A stretch of 64,000 bases of DNA from Cepaea nemoralis (lineage: Eukaryota > Mollusca > Gastropoda > Stylommatophora > Helicidae): contig JACEFZ010004172.1 of assembly GCA_014155875.1 (NCBI GenBank), forward strand, positions 384,001-448,000. The letters are read 5' to 3'. The notes under the pieces were generated by a model. That model saw nothing but the letters and a program-made list of their open reading frames with translations. It had not been told where the DNA came from and did no database searches. The position numbers and the translations under genes were made by a program. This document shows, piece by piece, positions 53,154-63,700 of the stretch (positions within the stretch are counted from its first letter, which is position 1; every line of letters starts with the position of its first letter).

Positions 53154-53438
53154 TCAGCTGATATTTTCCTCCCCGGCATCCATGCAAATGAACATGTTTG
53201 GATGGCAATAGATAGGCTCATCAAAATCAGTTAGCATTTCTACATCTACAAGTTTGTCGGGAAGAAGATCCTTGTGTTTGTAAATAACTTCACAAGATAT
53301 GGATGAAACTTTCTCGTTAACTTGTTTATAAATGCATTTTGCAGTTTGGCATGCAATGGGTGGTGAGGCATGCGCAGAACCTCCCCCTATAAACAAGTCT
53401 TTCCTCTTATCTGTCTGTATCATGTTCATGAAAAGCAA
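53154..53438 (-). CDS. Unrecognised 94-residue open frame
   Basis: A minus-strand frame with a Lys/Asp-rich start and a long Val/Asp/Leu segment (CEVIYKHKDLLPDKLVDVEM) followed by DFDEPIYCHPNMFICMD. It has no signal peptide, membrane segment or motif I know. Its composition is less repetitive than chance frames nearby. It could be an exon-like piece of a host gene or a transposase fragment; I cannot assign it, and it may be non-coding. Confidence 0.2.
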   Translation of the reverse strand: MLFMNMIQTDKRKDLFIGGGSAHASPPIACQTAKCIYKQVNEKVSSISCEVIYKHKDLLPDKLVDVEMLTDFDEPIYCHPNMFICMDAGEENIS

Positions 53439-53904
53439 AAAGCATGAAGTCTGAACTAACGTTTGAATATTGTGTGATATAGGTGACAGCTTGCAATTTA
53501 GTTAGGCAACCACTAATCACAGCACCAGTCGTATGAGAGAACTCAGCTCAATAGGAAGTAAACTCTAGTCTCTTAATGAATAAATTGTTATGGCACACTT
53601 AAAAGAAAAAAAATAGCTTAAAAAACAAGGACTTGGTTCCCTATTGTGGATGATATGTCAATCACCAAGAACAGACAAAGTGTAAAACTTTTCTATTGCC
53701 CCTCATTTACATAATTTATCTTGATAAGAGTTTTAAAAAAATTTATCAGGAGCAAAAGCATTTTAAATAAGTAACATTATAGTGTAATTAAATCATCACT
53801 TGGTTTTCTCAGTGTATGTGCAAATATTTTGTTTAATTGATAAGAAAAAAAGTTAAGAGGACGTCACAGTCAACACCAGCATTTTTTTTGCTGTTGCTGG
53901 CTCC

Positions 53905-54090
53905 ATGGCAAAGAATTCACGGATGCAGTTCGTAATCCCGCACCACATGTTCGGAACACAGCTGCGAGTGATTTGGCAGCAGCCAGCCTTGCCTTGGTTT
54001 TTTACGAAATGGTATGGGTGTTGGCCGTTCAGAAAGCAATGGCAAACTACTGAACGTAAACTTGCCAAGAGATCATAACAGCAAAAAAAA
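53905..54090 (+). repeat. SINE-like repeat family S, plus-strand copy
   Basis: It contains GATGCAGTTCGTAATCCCGC, GATTTGGCAG, ACGAAATGGTATGGG and GGCAAACTACTGAACGTAAA, and ends in A-rich ATGCTTTT. These match the complement of 19287-19519 along its length. A short inverted piece of the same family's 3' end (GTCAACACCAGCATT) lies just before it at 53870-53884. Confidence 0.7.
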
Positions 54091-54354
54091 AAAAATGCTT
54101 TTAAGAAGAAAAAAAAAAAAACTAAAAAAACAGTAAAACAGCCGAATATGATAACTGTCTGTGTAGCTACCTTATCTGAATCTATTGTTAGAGAGGTATC
54201 TTTTCGCCTCGCCACACCCCCACATTAGAATACCTACCTACATAACTGATGTCGACATGGTCGAAAGGATAAGAATACTTGCTCTTTAACCTCCACTTAG
54301 CTGATGGTGAGGAAGGCATTTCAACCCCTACGCTGGCTTTAAGTTGGACTTAAA

Positions 54355-54480
54355 CATAGACTTCTTGTTCAGAAATCAATGGCAAACTACTGAACGTAAA
54401 ATTGCCTAGTAAATCAACCTGGGATTGATTACAATGTCCTGCAAAGGACATGCAACATTTTAACCAACATAACACTTATA
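54355..54480 (+). repeat. Repeat family S, 3' part
   Basis: ATGGCAAACTACTGAACG through TGTCCTGCAAAGGACATGCA matches the last half of family S. It is preceded by a segment (54290-54355, TTCAACCCCTACGCTGG) similar to 55970-56035. Confidence 0.65.
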
Positions 54481-54814
54481 GTATGTATGTGATCCTGGCA
54501 TATACACACATTAGGATCCTTGCCAGTGTTAAAGAGTTCATGCTCTGTGATTTTTCTCCATGTGCGATCTATGGAAGGAGACTGAGCATCTAAGGGATAT
54601 CCATATTTACAGTGATTCTTTACAAATCATACAAAACTAGGAAAGCTAAATTTAGAACAATTACACATTGTATTAATAATATATAGAATAGAATATGACC
54701 GGGCAAAGCATAAAATATGAAGTGCATCTGTTATGGAAGAGATGTGCAACATGGAATACAAATGTCTAGCTACTGAGCTTCTAAGATCTACTTTAATATT
54801 TGAAACCTGCTTAC

Positions 54815-54903
54815 CTCACCAAACCTCTAAACACATCAGTAAGAGGACTTGTCCCAACACAAGTAATTTCACATTTACAAAATCGTGGATTCACATTAGT
54901 AAC
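54815..54903 (-). CDS. EXOSC1: Exosome subunit Csl4/EXOSC1, internal exon (S1 domain start)
   Basis: The 89-nt minus-strand exon follows acceptor TCCACAG (54910-54904) and ends TGAG with donor GTAAGC. It encodes VTNVNPRFCKCEITCVGTSP then LTDVFRGLV plus two bases of Arg, aligning with the start of the Csl4 S1 domain (family: V..IN.RFAK..I..VG...L...FRG.IRKED). It begins in phase 0 and leaves AG for the A of the next exon. The N-terminal exons (start Met, L21e-like N-domain) were not found in the 9 kb to the window edge. Confidence 0.93.
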
Positions 54904-55507
54904 CTGTGGACGATTTATTTCAAATAGTATATAAAAATATGAACTAATTAAACTGATGATGTAACTAAGGTATACTGCACTCAGGACATGACCACATGTG
55001 CAGTTTCTATTACATGTGCAGGTGAAACACTTGTCTTGCCAAATGAATATACTAGAAGTGTGCATAAATACCTTCAGATGGGATACATATCTCGGTGGAC
55101 GTACATTTAGTATATGTGCGTCTACATAATTATAGGAAGTATTGTTGCGTACATGAATAAAATTATATTTTCCTGACGAGACTGAAGTGGACAGCCGTAG
55201 AAAAATATGGTTGATATGTGCATTAGCTGACAAAATCCGATACAGCATGAGGATTGCTAAATAACAACTGTGCCGGATCTTGTTACCCAGAAATGAATCA
55301 CAGTGTGTACGCAGATGTATGTCATGTCTGCCATATTGAATGTAATCTCACAGCCACAGTGACTGCCATTTTCATGCCGGATGCCGTGTTTGAATATGCT
55401 CCACTCTGCCAAAATTCTCAGTGCTGCCTCACTATATAGCATTATCAACATGGTCAGGAAAGACATGAGAATGGGACTCTGCAGGGGAAAACCGACATAG
55501 GCATATG
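54904..55507. other. EXOSC1 upstream intron sequence
   Basis: Unique-looking sequence upstream of the exon. I looked here for the preceding Csl4 exon (GAIVTCK-like residues) and found none. Confidence 0.45.
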
Positions 55508-55597
55508 CACTTGTGGTTGACATAGTTGAAACAGAGGTAATCTGCATTAATGATGGGAAGCCAACTAGAGTGGCAAGGAGACCTGGGGATGCAGATA
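55508..55597 (+). mobile_element. LINE-A endonuclease scrap
   Basis: VDIVETEVICINDGKPTRVA and RRPGDADT match the LINE-A endonuclease at 16500-16600 and 56560-56640. The match ends exactly where the Tigger terminal repeat begins (TA at 55596-55597). Confidence 0.75.
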
Positions 55598-55965
55598 CAG
55601 TAAAACCTTGGTTTTCATTGATTTTGGTTTTCGTCAATTTTTTCCCGCAAAAAATGTGTCTCAGTTTTCGTCAATTGCCTCAGCCTCAGATTTTGTGAGC
55701 GTACCCACGGGACCCCGCTGCTAATTTTGCAAAAACAAAGGGACCCACGCGTTCTTCCGCTCAGTTTGGTGTTGTTTCTTGTTGTGAGCATCACTTGCTA
55801 ATAAGTTAACCCTTTCCCGTTAGCTCCATCATGGGACCAAAAAAAGTATCCAGGGCCAGTAGCCCTTCAAAGAAGAGGGCCAGGAAAATGATTGAATTGA
55901 AGAAGGAAACCACTGAAAAAATTCGAGAGCAACTGAAGGAGGTTAGCATGGCCATTCTTAAACAA
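55598..55965 (+). mobile_element. Tigger/pogo-like 5' end with transposase start
   Basis: It starts CAGTAAAACCTTGG right after TA, the terminal-repeat form of Tigger elements. About 230 bp in, a Met (55830) begins MGPKKVSRASSPSKKRARKM, resembling the basic N-terminus before the CENP-B-type helix-turn-helix of Tigger transposases. The frame is cut short near 55975. The rest of the transposase is absent. Confidence 0.7.
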
Positions 55966-56097
55966 TTGGTGTGCTGATGCTGAGGAGGGGATTCAACCCC
56001 TACACCGGTCAGTTGGACTAAAATGTTGACTTCTTGTCCTTGACTTGGGGATGCCAGAAGGGGTAGAAGGAAAACGGATCGCTTGGGACTCAAAAAT

Positions 56098-57175
56098 GTA
56101 CGGGTTGGGTATTGGAATTGCCGTAGTGCAAAGCAACGAGGACCAATACTGGAGAAACTGGTCTACGATATCGATGTCCTGATGTTATAAGAACTGAATA
56201 CAAACTCTTTTAAGTGCCCTGACACCATGTTACATCAATTCAACTGGGCAGGGAAGACATGGGCAGGCTCTGGTGGTCAAGAATGGTTTACAGCATTCAA
56301 TATTGGATATGAGTGCGTGGGGCCAGGAGAGTAAAGAGGTGCTGGGAATGCAGATACAAATCGGCTGATACAGCTGGAACCTGATAAATATATATGAAAG
56401 TGGAGAATCTTGCATAAGCAGAGAGAGTTGGGACTGGTTGAAAGGTTCAGTGGACACTCCAGATACCAGGTATATGATATGCGGTGACTTCAACGCCCGC
56501 GCTAAGGAATGAGACAGGTCGGGAGAGAATAGACAGGGTACTGCTCTTGCTGAGACCTTGCTTGAGACGGATGTTGTCTGTCTAAATGATGGTACACCCA
56601 CTAGGCTAGCAATGAGACCGGGGGACCCTGACACGGCCATCGACCTGGCGCTTGTATCCCAAGATGCGGCATCAGATATAAAATGGAGCATCCTTGGAGA
56701 CCATGGAAGTGACCACCTCCCCTGTTCTGTGCTAATACCTAAGTCCAGCACAGTTAGAGCTATAAGAGCTCGCAGGACATTCAGTTATGAGCGCGACCAC
56801 TCTTCGCTCTTGGGGCGCCTTAGATCACAGGGTAGATCTAAACCAACAAGAAGAATCTTTACCCAACCACCATGGTTGACACCAGAGGTCGAGAATTCAT
56901 GGAGGGAAAAGATGGCGGCCATAAGGAGCTGGCAGAGAGTGCGGAGAGCAACCAATTCAGTTGACACAGAATTGGAAGAGGCTGAAAGGTATAAAAAAGT
57001 AAAGGTGCAGGATTTCAAACCCCAGGCAGCAGAGGCAAAGAGGATTAAGTGGGAACAGTTTATCAGTGAAGTCGGTGGGGATGTGACATTGGGAAAATTC
57101 TGGAGGCTGCACCGGCAGATGAAGAGACAGGGGACGTCTGGTACACATGGCACCATTTATGATGATAACAACTGA
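56098..57175 (+). pseudogene. LINE-A endonuclease and linker
   Basis: The start RVGYWNCRSAKQRGPILEKL (56100 on) is followed by DIDVLML with a stop, and the N-terminal half is scrambled by frame changes. A degraded CGDFNAR is encoded near 56480-56500. From 56558 one frame reads VVCLNDGTPTRLAMRPGDPD, DLALVSQDAASDIKWSILGD, the histidine motif GSDHLPCSVL and a charged linker to 57175 (PPWLTPEVENSWREKM). Nicking of target DNA would be its role in an intact element. Confidence 0.85.
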
Positions 57176-57178
57176 CCT

Positions 57179-58890
57179 ATGACAACTGACAAGGACAAAG
57201 GGGAGGATTTACTTGCGCGATTTTTAAAACAGACGGATCAGCAAGGTAGGGCTATTAGAGATAATGTCAGAGAAGCCTTGTCACAGGTCACCAGGAAGGA
57301 GGACTGTGAGATTAAAGTGGAGGACATTAGATGGGTACTGAAGCGGGCTAAAGACACAGCACCAGGTCCAGATGGGGTGAGATACTCCCATATGAGGAAC
57401 ATAAAGGATGGGGACTTGGAGGAGATGGCTCTTTGTTTCAACCTAAGCATCAATACGGCGGAAATACCCCACGATTGGCTGCATAGCTACCTGGTCCCAC
57501 TCCCAAAACCAGGTAAGGACCACTCCAGACTTAATGGATACCGAATCATAACCCTGCAAAACACATATAGCAAAGTCCTCGAAAAGATAGTAGCACGCAG
57601 GCTCCAGCAACATTTGGAAAGTCGGAATCTGCTTCCCCAGGGACTCGGGAGCTACCGGCCTGGAAAGGACACCTGGGCCAATGCTGCAACTTTTACATTT
57701 GATGTCAACGAGGGCTTCCAGGATAAACAAGAGACAGTGGCAGTAACTCTTGACCTGGAGGATGCATATAACACGGTTAGGTATGATCGGTTAATACACA
57801 CACTGCTGGAAATGGAGGTCTGCCCTTGCCTTGTTAGATGGGTTGTGGCAGTCCTTTATGAGCATAAGGTTGCACTGCACTTGGGTACCTGGACTTCTGA
57901 CCCCTGTACTATTACCCTGGGTTGCCGCAGGGATCTGCCTTGTCCCCGGTGCTCTTTAATGTCTACACCAGCAAAATCGCAGCTATTGAGACACCAGATG
58001 TGGGTAGAATCTTGACATTTGCAGATGATGTGCTGGTGTACAGACAGGGCAGAGACAGGGGCAGTTTGGCGAAAGACGTACAGGTGGCGGTAAACACGGT
58101 AAAGGTGACGGAGTGGTGCAGGGACGCAGGGGCCATTATAAACCCAGACAAGGCATCAGTTGTGTGGTACTCCCTGGATAACCGGATCGTCAAGGCAGAT
58201 GTCCCATGTATTATGTTGAATGGATGTCCTCTTATTCGAGAGAGTAAACTGAAGTACTTGGGTATCACCTTTGACAGGTGTTTGTCTTTTAAGGAACATG
58301 TGGAGGCTTTGGTGGTGAAGACTGGTAGGGGACTTAATGCATTGAGGGCTATGGCAGCAACCGGGGTAGATCAGAGGATGCTGTACAGGCTCTTTCAGCA
58401 GTTAATAATTTCTGTCACTGAGTATAGTTTGGGGCTGCTGACAGTATCAAAAAGCCAGCTTGAAAGGTTGGATCACATACAGAATGCTGCCATGCGGTTA
58501 ATCCTGGCGTGCACAAAGGACACACCAATTATCTGCATGAGGCATATCCTGGCGCTACCTACAATGACGGATAGGCATAGGGTCCTTCAGGCCAAATGGT
58601 ACCTGAGAGTTGCCGTAGACAGGGATCACCCGCTGCATGCAGCAATGGATATGGTAAAGGGTCTTAGACTAAGACGAGGCAGGTCCTGGATGGCACAGGC
58701 AGAACTTTCTATAAGTCAGGTGTGTGATCTAGAGACCATCGATCGTGAAAGAGAGTGGGTTGAAGTTCCGGAAGACATGACGGACTGGCACAATGTAATA
58801 ATAACATTGGCTCATGAGTGCAGAGAATGGGCAGCGGGCTGCACTGAGTTTGAAGTGCAACAACTGATCCAGAGCAACACAATAAGGTGA
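57179..58890 (+). pseudogene. LINE-A reverse transcriptase
   Basis: Two overlapping frames make up RT. The first (57179-58015) has TAPGPDGVRYSHM, YRIITLQNTYSKVLEKIVAR and motif A VAVTLDLEDAYNTVRYD. The second (57922-58890) opens with motif B LPQGSALSPVLFNVYTSKI and motif C ILTFADDVLVYRQ, then LKYLGITFDRCLSF and a long thumb. A frameshift near 57925 separates A from B. All catalytic Asp residues are present. TLQNTYSK and the RNase H tail point to the I/LOA/R1 group. Confidence 0.9.
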
Positions 58891-59482
58891 CATAGTCATC
58901 TACACTGATGGGTCAGTGGTGAGAAACAGACGTAGTGGCTGGGGCTTTATTGCAAAGGCTAATGGGCGAGTCATGAAAAAGGAGAGTCTGGCTTTTGAGA
59001 CTAGGCCCTCCAGCATGAGAATGGAGGTGGAGGCAGTAACAGCGGCATTCCGGTGGCTAGAGACTACTGCAACATACATTGTGTTCATTACTGATTCAAA
59101 GAGTATGCTTAGCAAGGTGGAGAAAGGAATGTTTCATGTGGAATGGCTCTCGTCGCTTCAGAGGTCACAGATTGTGAGAATTGTATGGATATTTTGCCCT
59201 GGCCATACGGGTGTATGGGGAAATGAACAGGCTGATAGGCTAGCAGGGAATGCACCTCTTGGTGGTATTTTGCCTATGGCCAAGGGGGAGGTGGTCGTGC
59301 GCTTGTGGGACCAGGTGGAGAAGGCGGAGGAACAGATTGAGAACCCATATGTGGAAAGAATGAGATTGCGGGGGATCGGTAGGGGTTCTGGAAGAATCTC
59401 AAAACTAAGAGGGAAGACCAGGAGAACTTTTAATCAGATAGCGGTGGGAACGATTAGTAGTATGACCTTCACTGGCTGTTGA
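58886..59482 (+). pseudogene. LINE-A RNase H and C-terminal tail
   Basis: The RNase H is open from 58886: DIVIYTDGSVVRNRRSGWGF (first catalytic Asp), RMEVEAVTAAFRW (Glu), VFITDSKSML (second Asp) and CPGHTGVWGNEQADRLA (third Asp). An Arg-rich tail follows (RGIGRGSGRISKLRGKTRR). The frame ends at 59482, just before a Cys pair that is present in the minus-strand copy (ECPECC), lost here to a frameshift. It is one frame away from the RT. All RNase H catalytic positions are kept. Confidence 0.9.
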
Positions 59483-59555
59483 ACGAGGGGACGGAGCACG
59501 TATGGGAATGTCCTGAGTGCAGTGATGTCGGTTCTTAACTCAACTCAACTCAAAT

Positions 59556-59839
59556 TACAACTACCTCTGAAGTCGGAGGAACTTCAAGAACATCAACAGC
59601 AGCTGAACAATGCTGGTGTTGACTGCAACGCTCTGTAAGAGATATGCAACTTAAAAAAACAAATCCCTAGAAAGTCTTATTGAGCCACTTCATGCTTCTT
59701 ATAACAGTTGGCTTTTAGGAACTGGGGATTCGTCTCCCTATTTCTTTTTTAAACATCCCAGTCTCTTTCTTATTTTTGTATATAATGTTCAAGTTTCATT
59801 AGCTTCTTTCATGCAATCATTGTTAGTTACTGTGGCAGT
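59556..59839. other. Spacer with possible repeat S tail
   Basis: Near 59608-59655 AATGCTGGTGTTGACTGCAAC and GATATGCAACTT resemble the 3' end of repeat family S. Otherwise nothing is recognised. Confidence 0.35.
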
Positions 59840-60770
59840 CCAAGGAATTCGCAACATTCATCTTAGGAACCTCATCTCTGTTGCTTCCAAGTTCTTCCTA
59901 ATTTGTTCATTTACATTCCAAGATTCACTGCCATACAGCAAATCAAGTTTAATATAGCACTTCAGCATTCTCTTTTTTGAGATTTTGAGACATTAAATGA
60001 TAGTGACGTACAGCATAAGACACTCTTCATTTTCTGAAATAAAGCGTTTGCTTGCCCTATTGTGCATCTTCCATCTGATGTTATAAATGCCACTAAGTAT
60101 TTAAAATTATCCACTTGGTTAAGAATTTTCCCTTCTATTTCCATTTCACATTTTAGTGTCACCTATTTTTCTTTGGTATCACCATTGTTACTGTTTTCTT
60201 GATATTCAAGGAGAGTCCTTTCTTTGCACTCTCTGTTACTACAATGCCCAACAATTGTTGTAGATCTTTTTCATTTATCCGCCATCAATACTGTGGCTTG
60301 TCTTTAATCTCTCATTATTACTTCGCTATAAGGGGAGAAAATATCTGGAGACAAGACCCGAGCTTTATTTGTTCACAATTACCCTCTTTATTTGCCATTT
60401 TAATTGCTGCTACTTGGTACCAGTAAATATTCTTTATTATTCTAAGATCTTTCCCATCAATGTTGATATCTTCCAACATTTTAATAAGTTCATCATGTTT
60501 TACTTTATCCAATGCCATAGTATAATCTATGAAGCATAAATATGTGTCTTTCTGCGTCTCTATTTATCTTTCTATTAGTGTCTTTAATGTACATATAACA
60601 TTGTTTGTACCTTTTCCTTCCACAAATCCATATTGTTCTCCAATTTCAATTTTTGTTTTCTTTCTTGTTTTTCTCATTATAATTATGAGTAGACGCTGTG
60701 TGACATGGTTTATGAGGTTAATTGTATGAAAATCTTTGCAATAAATTGTTCCTGGTCTGTTTGGTATACT
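59840..60770 (-). pseudogene. LINE-C-related RT, degenerate
   Basis: Minus-strand pieces: IGEQYGFVEGKGTNNVICTL (60680-60580), MALDKVKHDELIKMLEDI and KDLRIIKNIYWYQVAAIKMA (60518-60318), and EGKILNQVDNFKYLVAFITS with DGRC (60162-59962). SYLLYGSESWN-like residues lie near 59930-59900. The order and motifs parallel LINE-C at 34560-33700 but divergence is greater, so it is either an old copy or a sister family. Confidence 0.75.
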
Positions 60771-60774
60771 ACTT

Positions 60775-63700
60775 CTGCGTTCATCCGGAGTTTTTTTTTT
60801 CCGGACGTGATTGTGTTGTGCCTGTTTACAGCAGAGCTGCGTCCTTGCGCCGTTAGGTTGGCACATCCGACTTCTGCAGGCATTTCTTGACCGGGTTAAC
60901 CTTCCCGGGGGTTTCGTAAGACGTTTGACTCTCACTGTTGTGGTGTTATTCCCCCATCCCAGCTAGCCCATTTAGAACAGCCGAAGACATAACGGTCAGC
61001 CCTCAAGGTAAGGCAGGGACAGACCATGGGCATTCCCCGCCATCCAAGGAGGCTTCCATAATTGCAGGGCTGACACATAGCGATGTGGTACTGGGCTCAC
61101 TCAAGGAATCGTCACATCCTGCACATGGCTGCTTAACCTCACTTCCGTATATTGGGACTTCCGTTAATCATAGGCTGCTCCTTCAGAAACCAGAAGAATG
61201 CAGTCTGCAGATAACATTCACACTGTGAGCTTTCGATTCAGACTTTCCACATAATGGATTTCTATCCAAGCAATATTCCATTTCATGCCACTGGGACACT
61301 TTTTCCACCTATGATGACGCCTACATAGTGAGCTTTCGATTCAGACTTTCCGTGTAATGGATTTGCTATCCAAGCAATATTCCATTTCTTGCTATTGGGA
61401 CGCTTTTTCCATCTTTGATGATGCCCACACAATGAGCTTTTGATTTGGACTTTCCACGTAATGGATTTGCTAGCCAAGCAATATTCCATTTCATGCCTTT
61501 GGGATACTTTTGTTACCGACATACCTGTGGTATGAAGTGTGGCAGTCTAATTACTTCTTCATGCACCTTTAGATGTAAATCTGAATGAAGTTAAAGTAAG
61601 CTGCGGTCAACTTGAGCTTGTTGATATCTCCATAGAGCTTGTCCTCAAATGAAGTAAGTGTGGGCCAAAATATTTTTCTGTTCTGCATATATTGGGCACT
61701 CCTGCAGCAAATGTTTAGCTGTCATTTTACCAGTTCCATAATTACATTTCAGCCTGCTATGTCCTGTGCGGAGTCTGAAGATTGCTACTTGTTCTCTTCG
61801 GTCGAGTTTGTAATATGCATCATCTTTCTGGTGGCCTGGATGCTCTGATTCCCATTTGGTTCTGTAAGTGCTTTTTATAAACCTCTTTGCTATTATAAGT
61901 AATGTCTATGTCAGGCTGAGGTAGTCATCTACCCTCTTTTGAGAGTCTGTGAGCCTCTTCATTTCCAGGTATACTGCAATGACCACTGTATTACAACTTT
62001 TTTGGATTTCTGACATAGTCCATAGAGAGCTGCTCTTAGGTCCACTAGTTCTGTGCTGTTTTTGCTCTTTAGTATTGAGACAGCTGACTTTGCATCTGCG
62101 AAGATAGCTATTTGCTTCTCTTTATTTTCCTCCACCAAGAGCATTTCTGCTGCAGTTTTCAAAGCTTCTACCTCTGCTTTGAAGTTACTTGAAAATTTTC
62201 CAGATGCCACTGACTTTTTCACTCCATTTTTTAAATTTAGGAGAATTCCTCCATTTAATTTTTGGCTGATCCGTCTGTATATGCATGGGTCCAATTGCTA
62301 CTTGGCTAATGTTCTTTTATGTAGATTAGATCGATTTTTCTTCTTTCTGTTTCACTCTGAGTGCTCTTTTTCTCAATACCAGGAATGTTTTCTATCATCT
62401 CAGGCAGTTACTGCTGTCTCCAAGCTGGGAACCTGTGTGCATTGTAAATGGGTTTGACTGTTGATATGTTAAGTATGGGATCTGCCCTAATCTTTTGTTT
62501 TGCAGTTTCTATAAAGTTGCTACGCTTCAGTCTTCCCTTTCCAAAACCATTAAACCTGTTTTTTTTGTTAAAGTTTGACTTAGCTGCTGTTGCCCAAGCT
62601 GCAATGCCATATTCCAGTACTGGCCTCACACGTCCAGTATATAAATTTTTGAGAACTTTCTCATCTGCTCCCCATGTTGTACCAGCAAGCTTTTTCATGA
62701 TTGCCATTCTTTGCCTTGCTCTTGTTCGATTTTTCTCAACCTGTGTCTTTCATGGCAGGCAACGATCAAAGGTGACTCCTAGATAGTTTGGATTTTCTTC
62801 ATGGCGCAATATTTTTGCATTCAATACCAGCTTAGGTTACTGAGTTTTATTTGAGAGGGAGAACACTGCGCATGTTGTTTTCTCCTCACTTATCTTCACT
62901 AGCCATGATTTTGACCAGTACTCTAGCGCTAATAAGGCTTGCTGTATTCTGCTGTTAGCTGTACTAATATATTCTTCAGATGTCCATATGGCTAGGTCAT
63001 CTGCAAAGGAGTATGTGTATACTCTGGCTGGAAAATTTTCCGTGATGTCATTTATATATGCTAGGAATAATGTTGGTGAAAGAACTCCTCCTTGGGGGAC
63101 ACCTTGCTCCAACAGCATCAGTTTGCTGGTTTGTCCTTGTACTTTTGTCCTGGCAATTCTGTTCTCAAGGTAGTGGCTGATCCATTTGTACATTTTCCCA
63201 CAAACATGCATTTTTTGCAGTTTTACTTTCAGTCCTTCCTTACATACCTTATCAAATGCGTTTTCTAAATCTACCCAGACCGCTAGTGTGTGCTTTTTCT
63301 CTTGGAAGGCGTCCTCTATTTCCTGAGCTATATAGGTTGTTTGATCTTCAGTGGATCTGTACTTTCTGAATCCTGCTTAGTGTGGTGTTAAGAGTTGATT
63401 TTCTTCCAGATGCCATGTTAGCCTGCCACTGATGTGTTCCATTAATTTTCCTACACAGCTAAGTAGACTGATAGGTCGATAGCCGTTTGGTTCTTCCAGG
63501 TCTTTTCCTTTCTTTGGGACTGGTATTTGTATAGCTTCCTTCCATGCCTGTGGGACTATTCATCTCTTCCAGCTGTAATTTAGGACTGCTAGTAGTTTCT
63601 TTTTTGCCTTAGTGCCTAGTCCTATTAGCATTTCATTTGTGATTCCATCCTTTCCTGGTGATTTCTTCTTTTTTATGGTATTCATTGCTGGTTCCAATTC

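Larger units (their letters stand above)
56098..59555 (+). mobile_element. LINE-A, plus-strand copy, near complete
   Basis: Order: endonuclease (56098-56760, N-terminal half frame-broken), linker (56760-57175), RT (57179-58884), RNase H (58886-59482) and a 3' end GATGTCGGTTCTTAACTCAA with ACTCA repeats (59525-59552). The copy at 7381-17035 ends in AATC repeats at the same place, so the family ends in short variable simple repeats. Frames change near 56550, 57176, 57930 and 58885. Confidence 0.9.
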
